Below, in pieces: positions 1 to 6,949 of a stretch of 12,443 nt of DNA. Every line of letters starts with the position of its first letter. Within the stretch, counting starts at the first letter, position 1. A program made the position numbers and the translations under genes. The notes beneath the pieces are model-generated. The model did no database searches. It was not told the origin of the DNA and worked only from the letters and a program-made list of their open reading frames with translations. Source of the DNA: an uncultured Rubrobacteraceae bacterium (GTDB lineage: Bacteria > Actinomycetota > Rubrobacteria > Rubrobacterales > Rubrobacteraceae); assembly GCA_902805985.1 (NCBI GenBank), contig CADCUW010000463.1, positions 1 to 12,443 of the forward strand, read 5' to 3'.

Positions 1-83
1 GCCCGCCAGGCCAACTCGGTGTGGTTACGGATGGCCCTTTTTGGGTGAAGCTGCTCTCTCATCACCGTAACCCTCGCTCTGCG

Positions 84-106
84 GATATGCCCGCAACCGG
101 CATATC
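84..106. repeat. Perfect 8-bp inverted repeat, possible hairpin or operator
   Basis: GATATGCC (84-91) and GGCATATC (99-106) are exact reverse complements around a 7-base loop. No T-run follows immediately, only TTCTCG, so it is a poor intrinsic terminator. It could be a protein-binding dyad or the end signal of a gene lying left of the window. Confidence 0.45.
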
Positions 107-581
107 TTCTCGAAACCAATCGAACCCTTCAGAAAAATTAACGTCCGGTACCGTCAACCGCATCGGCCAGACGGCCTATTCCCTCAGAGAGAGGGTGCGC
201 GAGTTCGGCGCAGAGGACGTTACTCACCTGAAGTCGCCGCTGGCTGAGCACGCAAATAGACACGCTCCTCCCAATCGCGGCACCGGTCTTGCTGCCCTCC
301 ATGGCGTTCGGGGGAGCCCCACCGGGGACGAAGAACCGTTGCTGCCTGGGCGCTATCGAAAGAGAGCGGCAGCCCAAAGCGCCGACGGTGCGCGGCGGGG
401 GCATGGCGGGAGTCCTGCAGAGGGGGGCCCGTAGTCCCGGGACCCGGGCGCTCCGCTCCGGGGAGGATACCGACCTCATCGTGACCCGATTCCCGGCTCG
501 GGGGTAAACGTTGCCCTGGGAGCAAGGTCGAGCGTGTTTGCCGACGCGCCGGGCAAGGTAAGGACCTCTTGTAACAAGCGA

Positions 582-629
582 CCGTCTATACGGGGCGGTG
601 TAGACTGTCGAGACGGGCCGTACAGACGG
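582..629 (+). promoter_or_regulatory. Leader inverted repeat just upstream of tal
   Basis: CCGTCTATACGG (582-593) and CCGTACAGACGG (618-629) are inverted repeats matching at 11 of 12 positions, with a 24-base loop. The 3' arm ends 17 bases before the SD GAGGAGG (647-653) of tal. Immediately upstream sits CTTGT-A-ACAAG (568-578), another small dyad. In RNA this would be a 12-bp leader stem (one A/C mismatch); in DNA it would suit a dimeric repressor. Position suggests control of the pentose-phosphate operon, but no known operator is recognised. Confidence 0.45.
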
Positions 630-658
630 CCTCGCTGCGGGCTCCAGAGGAGGCGGAA

Positions 659-1753
659 GTGAACGAGCGTTTGGGGAAGATGCTAGAGCTTGGGCAGGCG
701 CCCTGGGTGGACGAACTATCGCGGGACGACACGAGAAACGGTGGCCTGCAGGCCATGATCGACGACGGCATCGTGGGCGTCACCTCGAACCCGGCCATCT
801 TCCAGAAGGCGGTCGCCGGCTCCGACCTCTACGACGACCAGCTCCGGGAGCTCGCCAGGGATACAGACGACCCGAAGGAGATGTTCTGGGGGATCGCCGG
901 CACCGACATCCAGGAGGCCTGCGACGTCCTGGCGCCCGTCTATGAGAGCTCCGGTGGCGTGGACGGCTACGTCTCCCTAGAGGTTCAGCCGGACATCGCC
1001 TACGACACCCAGGCCACGATAGACGAGGCCGAGAAGCTGCACGGCATGGTCGACAGGCCGAACCTTTTCGTCAAGATACCGGCGACGCTGCCGGGGCTCG
1101 TGGCGATAGAGGAGATGATCTCGCGCGGCAAGAGCATAAACGTCACCCTGATCTTCTCCCTGGAGCGCTACCGCGAGGTGGCCCGCGCCTACATCCGGGG
1201 CATCCAGCGCCTGGTCGAGAACGGCGGCGACCCTTCGGGCGTCCGCTCCGTCGCCAGCTTCTTCGTCTCGCGCATAGACGCCGAGGCCGACGACCGCCTC
1301 GAAAAGCTCGGCCGCGAAGACCTCAAGGGCAAGCTCGCCATCGCCAACGCCAAGCTCGCCTACAGGGTCTACGGCCAGATCTTCTCCGGCTCCCGCTGGC
1401 GCTCCCTCGAAGAGCAGGGCGCCACCCGCCAGCGCCTCCTCTGGGCCTCGACCTCGACCAAGAACCCCGACTACCCGGACACCGTCTACGTGGACAACCT
1501 CGTCGGCCCCGAGACCGTCAACACCATGCCCAAAAAGACCATAGAGGCCGTAAAGGACCAGGGCAACATCGAGCCCGTCCTCACCGAGAGCCTGGAAGAC
1601 GCCGTCCGTCTCCTCGACGACCTGCGCGAGGCCGGCCTCGACTACGAGGACGTAACCGACGTGCTGGAGCGAGAGGGCATCCAGAAGTTCGCCGACCCGT
1701 TCAACGAGATGTTGGATGAGATCAAGAACAAGGGACGCCAGCTAGTTAGTTAG
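659..1753 (+). CDS. tal: Transaldolase
   Basis: Cytosolic enzyme of the non-oxidative pentose phosphate pathway; it moves a dihydroxyacetone unit from sedoheptulose-7-phosphate to glyceraldehyde-3-phosphate, giving erythrose-4-phosphate and fructose-6-phosphate. The 364-residue product has the length of the longer TalB/Tal type common in Actinobacteria. Visible family motifs, in order: GVTSNPAIFQKA (from residue 40), SLEVQPDIAYDT (from 106), NLFVKIPAT with the Schiff-base lysine K139, and INVTLIFSLERY (from 160). The GTG start is fixed by the SD GAGGAGG (647-653), five bases away. It ends with TAG and is followed by a 90-base gap containing inverted repeats before gnd. As first gene of the oxidative branch cluster it links that branch to glycolysis. 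The product call is near certain; only membership of one transcript with gnd is inferred. Confidence 0.96.
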   Translation: MNERLGKMLELGQAPWVDELSRDDTRNGGLQAMIDDGIVGVTSNPAIFQKAVAGSDLYDDQLRELARDTDDPKEMFWGIAGTDIQEACDVLAPVYESSGGVDGYVSLEVQPDIAYDTQATIDEAEKLHGMVDRPNLFVKIPATLPGLVAIEEMISRGKSINVTLIFSLERYREVARAYIRGIQRLVENGGDPSGVRSVASFFVSRIDAEADDRLEKLGREDLKGKLAIANAKLAYRVYGQIFSGSRWRSLEEQGATRQRLLWASTSTKNPDYPDTVYVDNLVGPETVNTMPKKTIEAVKDQGNIEPVLTESLEDAVRLLDDLREAGLDYEDVTDVLEREGIQKFADPFNEMLDEIKNKGRQLVS

Positions 1754-1756
1754 GCT

Positions 1757-1819
1757 TCAGGCATCAGGTTTCAGCTATCAGGTAATTGCTGATGCCCGAA
1801 CCTGTAACCTGATACCTAG
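1757..1819. repeat. Nested direct and inverted repeats between tal and gnd
   Basis: The tal-gnd gap is AT-richer than its flanks and is built from variants of ATCAGGT. Direct copies lie at 1763-1769 and 1777-1783. ATCAGGTT (1763-1770) is the exact reverse complement of AACCTGAT (1806-1813); TATCAGGT (1776-1783) pairs with ACCTGATA (1807-1814); GGCATCAG (1760-1767) pairs with CTGATGCC (1789-1796). These pairings are mutually exclusive, so alternative folds are possible. There is no T-run. It could be a dispersed REP-like intergenic element or an mRNA processing or attenuation site within the operon. Confidence 0.55.
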
Positions 1820-1842
1820 CGACGACCAGAGGGAGGAGCAGC

Positions 1843-2772
1843 ATGGACATCGGTATCTGGGGCATGGGGCGGATGGGGTTCAACATGGCCCGCCGGCTGG
1901 TGGACAAGGGGGACCACCGCGTGATCGCGGGCAACCGCTCGTCCGGAAAGGTGGACGAGGCGGTCTCGGCCGGGGCCGAGGGCGCCTATAGCGTCGAGGA
2001 GTTCGTCTCGATGCAGGAGTCGCCGCGGGTCTTGTGGAGCATGTTGCCGGCCGGAGACACGACGGACGACATGATCCAGGAGTTCATGAAGCACGCCGAG
2101 GCGGGCGACATCATCGTGGACGGGGCGAACTCGTACTTCCGGGACTCCGTGGCGCGGGCCCGCGAGGTTCGCAACGCGGGGTTCAGATGGCTGGACGCCG
2201 GGGTCTCGGGCGGGGTATGGGGCTACGACGTCGGGTACTGCACCATGATCGGGGGCGACGCGGACGCCTTCGAGCACGTCGAGCCCGCCTTCCAGACGCT
2301 CGCGCCGGCCAACGGGTACGCGCACCTCGGTGACGCCGGGGCCGGACACTTCGCCAAGATGGTCCACAACGGGGTCGAGTACGGGATGATGCAGGCCTAC
2401 GCCGAGGGGTTCGAGATCCTCCAGAAAAGCCGCTACGACTACGATCTGCGCGCGCTCTCGAGCCTCTGGAACCAGGGGAGCGTCGTCAGGAGCTGGCTCC
2501 TCGAGTTGGCTGAGAACGCCTTTGAGCAGGACGCGAACCTCGATTCCGTCCGCGGCTACGTCGAGGACTCCGGCGAGGGACGCTGGACGGTGATGGAGGC
2601 CATAGACGAGAGCGTGCCGGCCAACGCCATCGCCGGCTCCCTCTTCGCCCGCTTCGCCTCGCGCCAGGACGATTCGTTCGCGATGAAGGTCCTCGCGGCC
2701 CTGCGCGGGCAGTTCGGCGGGCACGCCATCCAGGAGGCGAGCACGAAGTATCCCGAGCAGGAGCAGAAGTAG
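1843..2772 (+). CDS. gnd: 6-phosphogluconate dehydrogenase, decarboxylating (short form)
   Basis: Oxidatively decarboxylates 6-phosphogluconate to ribulose-5-phosphate and reduces NAD(P)+. At 309 residues it belongs to the short class rather than the roughly 470-residue class. The N-terminal Rossmann motif GIWGMGRMGFNMARRL starts at residue 4, the substrate-binding DAGVSGGVWG follows mid-protein, and GHFAKMVHNGVEYGMMQA carries the likely catalytic K172 plus H175/N176. An Asn/Arg (GNRSSGK) follows the second beta strand, which suits the phosphate of NADP+, although cofactor choice cannot be settled by eye. The ATG start is preceded by GGGAGGAG (1831-1838). It stops 10 bases before zwf and the zwf SD overlaps its TAG, so coupled translation is likely. 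Short-form enzymes and beta-hydroxyacid dehydrogenases are related, but the context fixes the call. Confidence 0.93.
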   Translation: MDIGIWGMGRMGFNMARRLVDKGDHRVIAGNRSSGKVDEAVSAGAEGAYSVEEFVSMQESPRVLWSMLPAGDTTDDMIQEFMKHAEAGDIIVDGANSYFRDSVARAREVRNAGFRWLDAGVSGGVWGYDVGYCTMIGGDADAFEHVEPAFQTLAPANGYAHLGDAGAGHFAKMVHNGVEYGMMQAYAEGFEILQKSRYDYDLRALSSLWNQGSVVRSWLLELAENAFEQDANLDSVRGYVEDSGEGRWTVMEAIDESVPANAIAGSLFARFASRQDDSFAMKVLAALRGQFGGHAIQEASTKYPEQEQK

Positions 2773-2782
2773 GAGGCTTGTA

Positions 2783-4318
2783 GTGGCGGACACGCAGGCC
2801 CTACAAAATCCGCTGCGCGACGAGCAGCGTCTTCCGAGGGTCCCCGACCCTGGGGTCATGGTCATATTCGGGGCTTCGGGGGATCTGACGTCGCGGAAGC
2901 TGGTGCCGGCGCTCTACGAGCTCGCGTCCCAGCGGCGGCTGCCGCTGGAGATGGCGGTGGTCGGCATCTCGCGGACGGAGATGAGCCACGAGGAGTTCCG
3001 GCAGAAGCTGCGCGAGACGCTGGAGGAGCACGTCTCGGGCGGGGTCAGCGACGACGTATGGGATTCTTTCGCCGGGGGCATCTTCTACCTGCCGGGCGAC
3101 TCGAAAGAGCCTGAGACCTATGAGGAGTTGAAGGGTTTTCTGAAGAAGCTGGACGCCGAGCGGGGGACGCTCGGGAACCGGGCCTTCTACCTTTCCGCCT
3201 CCCCCTCGCTCTTCCCGACCATCGTCGGGCGGTTGGGCGAGGCGGGGATGAACGAGGGGGAGGACGGCGGGTGGTCCAGGCTCGTGGTCGAGAAGCCGTT
3301 CGGGCGGGACCTCGAGAGCGCGCGGGAGCTCAACGATGAGATCCGGCGCCACTTCGACGAGGCCCAGATCTACCGCATAGACCACTACCTCGGCAAGGAG
3401 ACCGTCCAGAACATCCTGGCCTTGCGCTTCGCGAACGGGATCTTCGAGCCGATCTGGAACCAGCACTACGTGGACCACGTCCAGATCACGGTCGCCGAAG
3501 ACATCGGCGTCGGCACCCGCGGCGCCTTCTACGAGGAGGCCGGCGCCCTCCGCGACATCGTCCAGAACCACGTGATGCAGGTCCTCTGCCTCACCGCGAT
3601 GGAGCCGCCGGTCGCCTTCGATGCCGAGTCACTGCGCGAGGAGAAGGTGAAGGTCCTGAAAGCGGTGCGTCCCATCCCGGAGGACGGGGTGGAAGAATAC
3701 GCGGTGCGCGGCCAGTACACTTCCGGTTGGGTCTGGGGCGAGGAGGTCGCGGGCTATCGCGAGGAAGAGAACGTGGGCCCCGACTCCGTCACGGAGACCT
3801 ACCTGGCCCTGAGGCTCTTCGTGGACAACTGGCGGTGGGCCGGGGTGCCGTTCTTTTTGCGGGCGGGCAAGAGGATGCCCAAAAAGGCGACGGAGGTCGC
3901 CATCCAGTTCCACTCCTCGCCGCATACGCCGTTCGCCCGCGACGACACCGAGGGCCTGGAGCCGAACGTGCTCGTCGTCCGCGTCCAGCCAGATGAGGGG
4001 CTCTCCCTTAAGATCGGGGCGAAGGTCCCCGGCGCGGGCTTCGAGGTCAGCTCGGTCAACATGGACCTTCTCTACGGGACGGCCTTCCTCGAGGAGGCCC
4101 CCGACGCCTACCAGCGGCTCCTGCTCGACCTCATGCTCGGCGACCCGACGCTCTTTATCCGGGCGGACGAGGCGGAGGGCGCGTGGCGCATCCTGGACCC
4201 CGTGATGCGACGCTGGGCAGAGGAGAAGAAGGTCGAGTTCTATCCTGCGGGGGCCTGGGGGCCGAGGGAGGCCGACGAGCTGCTCGGACGCGACGGGCGG
4301 GAGTGGAGGAGGCCATGA
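2783..4318 (+). CDS. zwf: Glucose-6-phosphate 1-dehydrogenase
   Basis: First enzyme of the oxidative pentose phosphate branch: glucose-6-phosphate plus NADP+ gives 6-phosphogluconolactone plus NADPH. The 511-residue product has the usual length. GASGDLTSRK (from G30) is the nucleotide-binding loop; RIDHYLGKE carries H201 and K205 of the substrate site, followed by the conserved NILALRFANGIFEPIWN; FFLRAGKRMPKK lies in the C-terminal half. The GTG start follows the SD AGGAGG (2771-2776) with a 6-base spacer; that SD overlaps the stop of gnd. The terminal TGA overlaps the ATG of opcA (ATGA, 4315-4318), as expected for a pair whose products interact. No damage or unusual residues were seen. Confidence 0.97.
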   Translation: MADTQALQNPLRDEQRLPRVPDPGVMVIFGASGDLTSRKLVPALYELASQRRLPLEMAVVGISRTEMSHEEFRQKLRETLEEHVSGGVSDDVWDSFAGGIFYLPGDSKEPETYEELKGFLKKLDAERGTLGNRAFYLSASPSLFPTIVGRLGEAGMNEGEDGGWSRLVVEKPFGRDLESARELNDEIRRHFDEAQIYRIDHYLGKETVQNILALRFANGIFEPIWNQHYVDHVQITVAEDIGVGTRGAFYEEAGALRDIVQNHVMQVLCLTAMEPPVAFDAESLREEKVKVLKAVRPIPEDGVEEYAVRGQYTSGWVWGEEVAGYREEENVGPDSVTETYLALRLFVDNWRWAGVPFFLRAGKRMPKKATEVAIQFHSSPHTPFARDDTEGLEPNVLVVRVQPDEGLSLKIGAKVPGAGFEVSSVNMDLLYGTAFLEEAPDAYQRLLLDLMLGDPTLFIRADEAEGAWRILDPVMRRWAEEKKVEFYPAGAWGPREADELLGRDGREWRRP

Positions 4319-5388
4319 TAGGGGAGACGAGGGAGTCCCCCGGCGGCGGTCCGATGAGCGTCGCCGAGATAGAGCGCGAGCTAGGCAAGCTCAGGGCCAA
4401 CGAGGACGGCACGCTCGCGCTGCGCTCCAGCGTCCTGAACCTGATCGTGGTGACCGACGAAGCCTCAGCCCCTGAGGTAACGCGCTCGGTCTCGAACCTC
4501 GCCGGGCGCCACCCGGCGCGGGCCATCGTCCTGATCTCGGACCCCGAGGGCGAGTGGAACGTGGACGCCCAGCTCTCCGCCTTCTGCAACGTCAGGGGCG
4601 GCGGGGGCGCCCAGGTGTGCGCCGAGCAGGTGACCATCCACGCCGAGGGTCCGCCCGCCAACCACCTCGAGAGCATGGCCGGCCCGCTCCTGATACCGGA
4701 CCTCCCTGTTTTTCTCTGGTACCCCGGCGCCTTCTCGCCCCACTCCCCCGAGTTCGCCGCCATGGCCGACCTGGCAGACCGCGTTATCGTTGACTCCGCC
4801 GCCCGCGAGCACCGGGATGCCTCCCTGCGCGAGATGGCGGAGCTGGTCGGACGCGAGGGCGCCCCCGCCGTGGGCGACCTCCAGTGGGTCGGCCTCTCTC
4901 CCTGGCGCTCGCTTCTCGCCGACGCCTTCGCCGCGCGCGAACGCGCCGGTGAGCTCGAAAAGATAGCGTCCGTGGAGGTCCTCTACGCCCCGGGCGGCGA
5001 GTGCCGCGTCCTGCTCCTCGTCGGCTGGCTCGCCTCCTCCCTGGGCTGGACCCCGAAAGGGATGGCCCGCGACGGGGACCGGCGCAGGATCGAGTTCGAC
5101 GGCCCCTCCGGGGACGTCGAGGTCTTCCTCTCCCCGGACTCGCCGGATGCCAGGCTCAGGCGCGTCAGGCTGCGCTCCGCCGACCACAGCTTCCAGGTTT
5201 CGCGACACCGGGAGCACCGCGAGGTAAAGACGACGGTGATGCGCGGCGAAGATCTCGTGGCCGAACGGACGGTCCACCTCGGCCACTTCGACCTGGGTGT
5301 CCTCGTCGGCGAAGAACTCCAGTTCCGCGGGCGCGACGAGGTATACGAGGCCGCCCTCCGCTCGGCCGTGGAGATCCTCGACCTGTGA
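4315..5388 (+). CDS. opcA: Glucose-6-phosphate dehydrogenase assembly protein OpcA
   Basis: OpcA proteins bind Zwf and promote its oligomerisation and activity; they are found mainly in Actinobacteria and Cyanobacteria. The 357-residue product has the family's pattern: an N-terminal alpha/beta portion with LRSSVLNLIVVTDE, then HPARAIVLISDPEG, CAEQVTIHAEGP, LLIPDLPVFLWYPG, and a C-terminal portion after residue 220. No catalytic motif is expected. The ATG at 4315 is chosen because GGAGG (4305-4309) lies five bases ahead and the start overlaps the zwf stop by four bases; ATG 4354 (MSVAEIERELG) is the alternative, with a weaker SD. It overlaps pgl by four bases at its 3' end (GTGA). Its position between zwf and pgl is the usual actinobacterial order. 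Confidence 0.94.
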   Translation: MIGETRESPGGGPMSVAEIERELGKLRANEDGTLALRSSVLNLIVVTDEASAPEVTRSVSNLAGRHPARAIVLISDPEGEWNVDAQLSAFCNVRGGGGAQVCAEQVTIHAEGPPANHLESMAGPLLIPDLPVFLWYPGAFSPHSPEFAAMADLADRVIVDSAAREHRDASLREMAELVGREGAPAVGDLQWVGLSPWRSLLADAFAARERAGELEKIASVEVLYAPGGECRVLLLVGWLASSLGWTPKGMARDGDRRRIEFDGPSGDVEVFLSPDSPDARLRRVRLRSADHSFQVSRHREHREVKTTVMRGEDLVAERTVHLGHFDLGVLVGEELQFRGRDEVYEAALRSAVEILDL

Positions 5389-6104
5389 ACGTCCAGGTCT
5401 TCGAGTCCCCGGAACGACTCGCCGAAGCCGCCGCCCGCGCTCTCGTGGAAGCGGCCTCAGAAGCGATAGCCGAACGCGGGCGCTTCGCCGTCGCGCTGGC
5501 CGGCGGCTCCACCCCGAAGGCCACGTACGAGGTCCTCGCCCGCGACCACGCCCAACGGGTAGACTGGCCCAACGTCCACGTCTTCTTCGGGGACGAACGC
5601 ACCGTCCCGCCGGACCACGAGGACTCGAACTACCGGATGGCCCGGGAGGCGCTCCTCGACCGCGTCCCCGTTGGACCCATCCACCGCATGCAGGGCGAGC
5701 TGCCGCCCGAAGAGGCCGCCGCCGCCTACGAAGATGAGTTGAACGAGTTTTTCGGAGGGGAACCTCCGGCCCTCGACCTCGTCATGCTCGGCATCGGCGG
5801 GGACGGGCACACGGCGAGCCTCTTCCCCGAGACCCCCGCCCTCGAAGTCACCGACCGCCTCGTCGTCGCCAACCCGGTGCCCAAATTGGAGACCACCCGT
5901 CTCACGCTGACCGCCCCGGTCCTGAACGTCGCGCGGCGGGTCGTCTTCCTCGTCGCCGGCGAGGGGAAATCTGAGGCCCTCGCGCAGATCCTGGAGGGCG
6001 ACGCGGACCCGCGCGCGTACCCCGCGAAGCTCGTCCGACCGCCCGGCGGCCCGATCTGGATGGTTGACCGGGACGCCGCCCGGTCTCTAGAACATCCAGC
6101 TTAA
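5385..6104 (+). CDS. pgl: 6-phosphogluconolactonase
   Basis: Hydrolyses 6-phosphogluconolactone, the product of Zwf, to 6-phosphogluconate, the substrate of Gnd. The 239-residue product is the DevB/SOL-type lactonase of the glucosamine-6-phosphate isomerase-like fold: ALAGGSTPKATYEVLA near residue 42, VHVFFGDERTVPPDHEDSNY near 64, and LDLVMLGIGGDGHTASLFP in the second half, where the GDGH histidine is the likely catalytic residue. GTG at 5385 is chosen because it overlaps the opcA stop (GTGA) and the protein then begins directly with VQVFESPERLAEAAA, as in the family. It is the last pathway gene; the next gene has its own promoter 26 bases downstream. A weak ATTCT-AA-AGAAT dyad lies just after the stop, without a clear terminator T-run. 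Confidence 0.96.
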   Translation: MNVQVFESPERLAEAAARALVEAASEAIAERGRFAVALAGGSTPKATYEVLARDHAQRVDWPNVHVFFGDERTVPPDHEDSNYRMAREALLDRVPVGPIHRMQGELPPEEAAAAYEDELNEFFGGEPPALDLVMLGIGGDGHTASLFPETPALEVTDRLVVANPVPKLETTRLTLTAPVLNVARRVVFLVAGEGKSEALAQILEGDADPRAYPAKLVRPPGGPIWMVDRDAARSLEHPA

Positions 6105-6129
6105 CGATTCTAAAGAATGTTACAGCACG

Positions 6130-6157
6130 TTTACACGGCTGCCGGGGCGGGTAGAAG
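6130..6157 (+). promoter_or_regulatory. Predicted sigma-70-type promoter of the Asn-rich protein gene
   Basis: TTTACA (6130-6135) and TAGAAG (6152-6157) are spaced by 16 bases and lie 39 bases upstream of the GTG start at 6196. The region between pgl and this gene is locally AT-rich. This separates the secreted protein gene from the pentose-phosphate operon transcriptionally, at least in part. Confidence 0.5.
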
Positions 6158-6175
6158 CCTGGGGACGTGAAAGCG

Positions 6176-6189
6176 ACCTCCGTGGAGGT
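6176..6189 (+). promoter_or_regulatory. Palindrome that sequesters the ribosome-binding site
   Basis: ACCTCC-GT-GGAGGT is a perfect dyad whose 3' arm GGAGGT (6184-6189) is the SD of the following gene, 6 bases before its GTG. If folded (realistically CCTC, a CGTG loop, GAGG) the SD would be hidden, suggesting translational tuning, or RNA stability effects, in a probably abundant secreted protein. Confidence 0.5.
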
Positions 6190-6195
6190 ACACAA

Positions 6196-6618
6196 GTGAA
6201 GAGCAAGACGAAAGTACGGCTAGCTGCCGGTCTGACTGCTGGCGCCATGATGCTTAGCCTCTCTGGCCCGGCGTTCGCGCAGCCGACCCAGATCAACACC
6301 GGCAACCTCGTCAGCGCGCTGAACAACGTCAACGTCGAGATCGGCCAGCTCAACGTGCTGAACGATCTCGCGATCACCGACGTGCGGGTGGTTAACGTCG
6401 AGGATTCGGTCAACAACAACCGGGTGCTCAACAACGTCCTCAACAACAACAAGACGGACATAGCCGTGTTGCAGGACTTCCTGAACAACAGCCTGAACAA
6501 CAACAACGTCGAGATCATCAAGAATGTTCTCAACAACAACGACGTCGACATCGACGATGTCGTCGCGATCGACGTTCTGAGGAACGGCGACGTGGTGCTC
6601 TTCGTCGACGTCCTGTAA
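6196..6618 (+). CDS. Secreted Asn-rich repeat protein, function unknown
   Basis: A 140-residue protein with a clear Sec signal peptide: basic MKSKTKVR, a hydrophobic stretch to residue 24 and a signal peptidase I site AFA|Q after residue 28. The 112-residue mature part has 27 Asn by my count, no Cys, Trp or Tyr, and alternates Asn runs with Val/Ile/Leu pairs: SVNNNRVLNNVLNNNKTDI, LNNSLNNNNVEI, IKNVLNNNDVDIDDVV. The period of about 12-20 residues, with polar Asn turns and hydrophobic strands, would suit a small beta-solenoid or an amyloid-like surface fibre; that is inference. It is net acidic at the C-terminus. GTG is chosen from the SD GGAGGT, 6 bases ahead. Own promoter and a strong terminator make it a single-gene unit. 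I recognise no named family; streptomycete rodlins and chaplins came to mind but share no motif I can show. Confidence 0.85.
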   Translation: MKSKTKVRLAAGLTAGAMMLSLSGPAFAQPTQINTGNLVSALNNVNVEIGQLNVLNDLAITDVRVVNVEDSVNNNRVLNNVLNNNKTDIAVLQDFLNNSLNNNNVEIIKNVLNNNDVDIDDVVAIDVLRNGDVVLFVDVL

Positions 6619-6638
6619 GGACCCGAGGCGCAGAGATC

Positions 6639-6675
6639 GAGGGGGGCGGGGTACACAACCCCGCCCCCCTCTTTT
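6639..6675 (+). terminator. Strong intrinsic terminator
   Basis: A 14-bp uninterrupted stem pairs 6639-6652 with 6658-6671 (six G, one C, four G on the 5' side; the exact complement on the 3' side) around the loop ACACA, followed by TTTT (6672-6675). It lies 20 bases after the stop of the Asn-rich protein gene. It is among the clearest signals in the window. Confidence 0.92.
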
Positions 6676-6949
6676 CCGGCCTCCGCCACAACTAAGGTTG
6701 GGGGCGGTGCCTCTTTATCCCGTAGCCGTCAATTCTCTCTGACGGCGCGTAACCATTCGGTAATGGTGCAGGTCATAGGAGGTGCGGGCCGGTGCTTCGT
6801 TGACGTGAAAGCAGCTGAAGAGCGATAAATATCGCAGCTATGCCGGCCCGCCTCTCTATCATACGCTGTAGTTTTGTGGTCTGGATCACCTTTTCTGGAT
6901 TCAGCCCGAAAAAACATACCTCCAGTAGACAAATCTCCCCCAAAAGGTC
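6676..6949. other. Hairpin-rich intergenic stretch between convergent genes
   Basis: No credible gene is present, but the stretch is unusually structured. In order: CAAC-TAAG-GTTG (6688-6699); GCCGTCA (6725-6731) with TGACGGC (6740-6746); ACCATT (6752-6757) with AATGGT (6762-6767) around a CGGT loop; then a long stem GAGG..CGGGCCGG (6779-6792) with CCGGCCCG-CCTC (6843-6854), with two bulged bases, enclosing GCGAT-AAAT-ATCGC (6822-6835). The last 90 bases are AT-rich and form the 3' flank of the minus-strand epimerase. It may be a small structured RNA, a cluster of 3'-end signals, or a mobile-element remnant. The strand is undetermined. Confidence 0.5.

Larger units (their letters stand above)
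1..658. other. Upstream region without a convincing gene
   Basis: I see no protein family in any frame here. Open frames exist on both strands but they overlap each other, are Arg/Pro/Gly-rich in the way chance frames in high-GC DNA are, and lack SD sites. I looked for tRNA, tmRNA, RNase P and SRP RNA hallmarks and for common riboswitch cores, and recognised none. The first 170 bases are more AT-rich than the rest. The stretch holds a perfect inverted repeat at 84-106 and, next to tal, a long inverted repeat at 582-629. It presumably contains the promoter of the pentose-phosphate operon, but I cannot place a confident -35/-10 pair. An eroded gene or an unrecognised structured RNA is possible. 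Confidence 0.55.

Noticed and set aside
1757..1819. CRISPR array
   Set aside because: Repeat units are 7-9 bases, irregularly spaced and inverted; there are no spacers.
1816..2865. Long minus-strand open frame opposite gnd and the start of zwf
   Set aside because: It is antisense to clear enzyme genes, has leucine/valine/arginine-biased composition typical of shadow frames, and has no recognisable motif.
4465..5286. Minus-strand open frame opposite opcA (and a similar one at 2801-3571 opposite zwf)
   Set aside because: Shadow frames of high-GC genes; no SD, no motif, and complete overlap with well-supported genes.
6729..6918. Minus-strand short ORF downstream of the epimerase
   Set aside because: The ATG is only one base from its GGAGG, composition is random-like, and it overlaps the hairpin-rich stretch.
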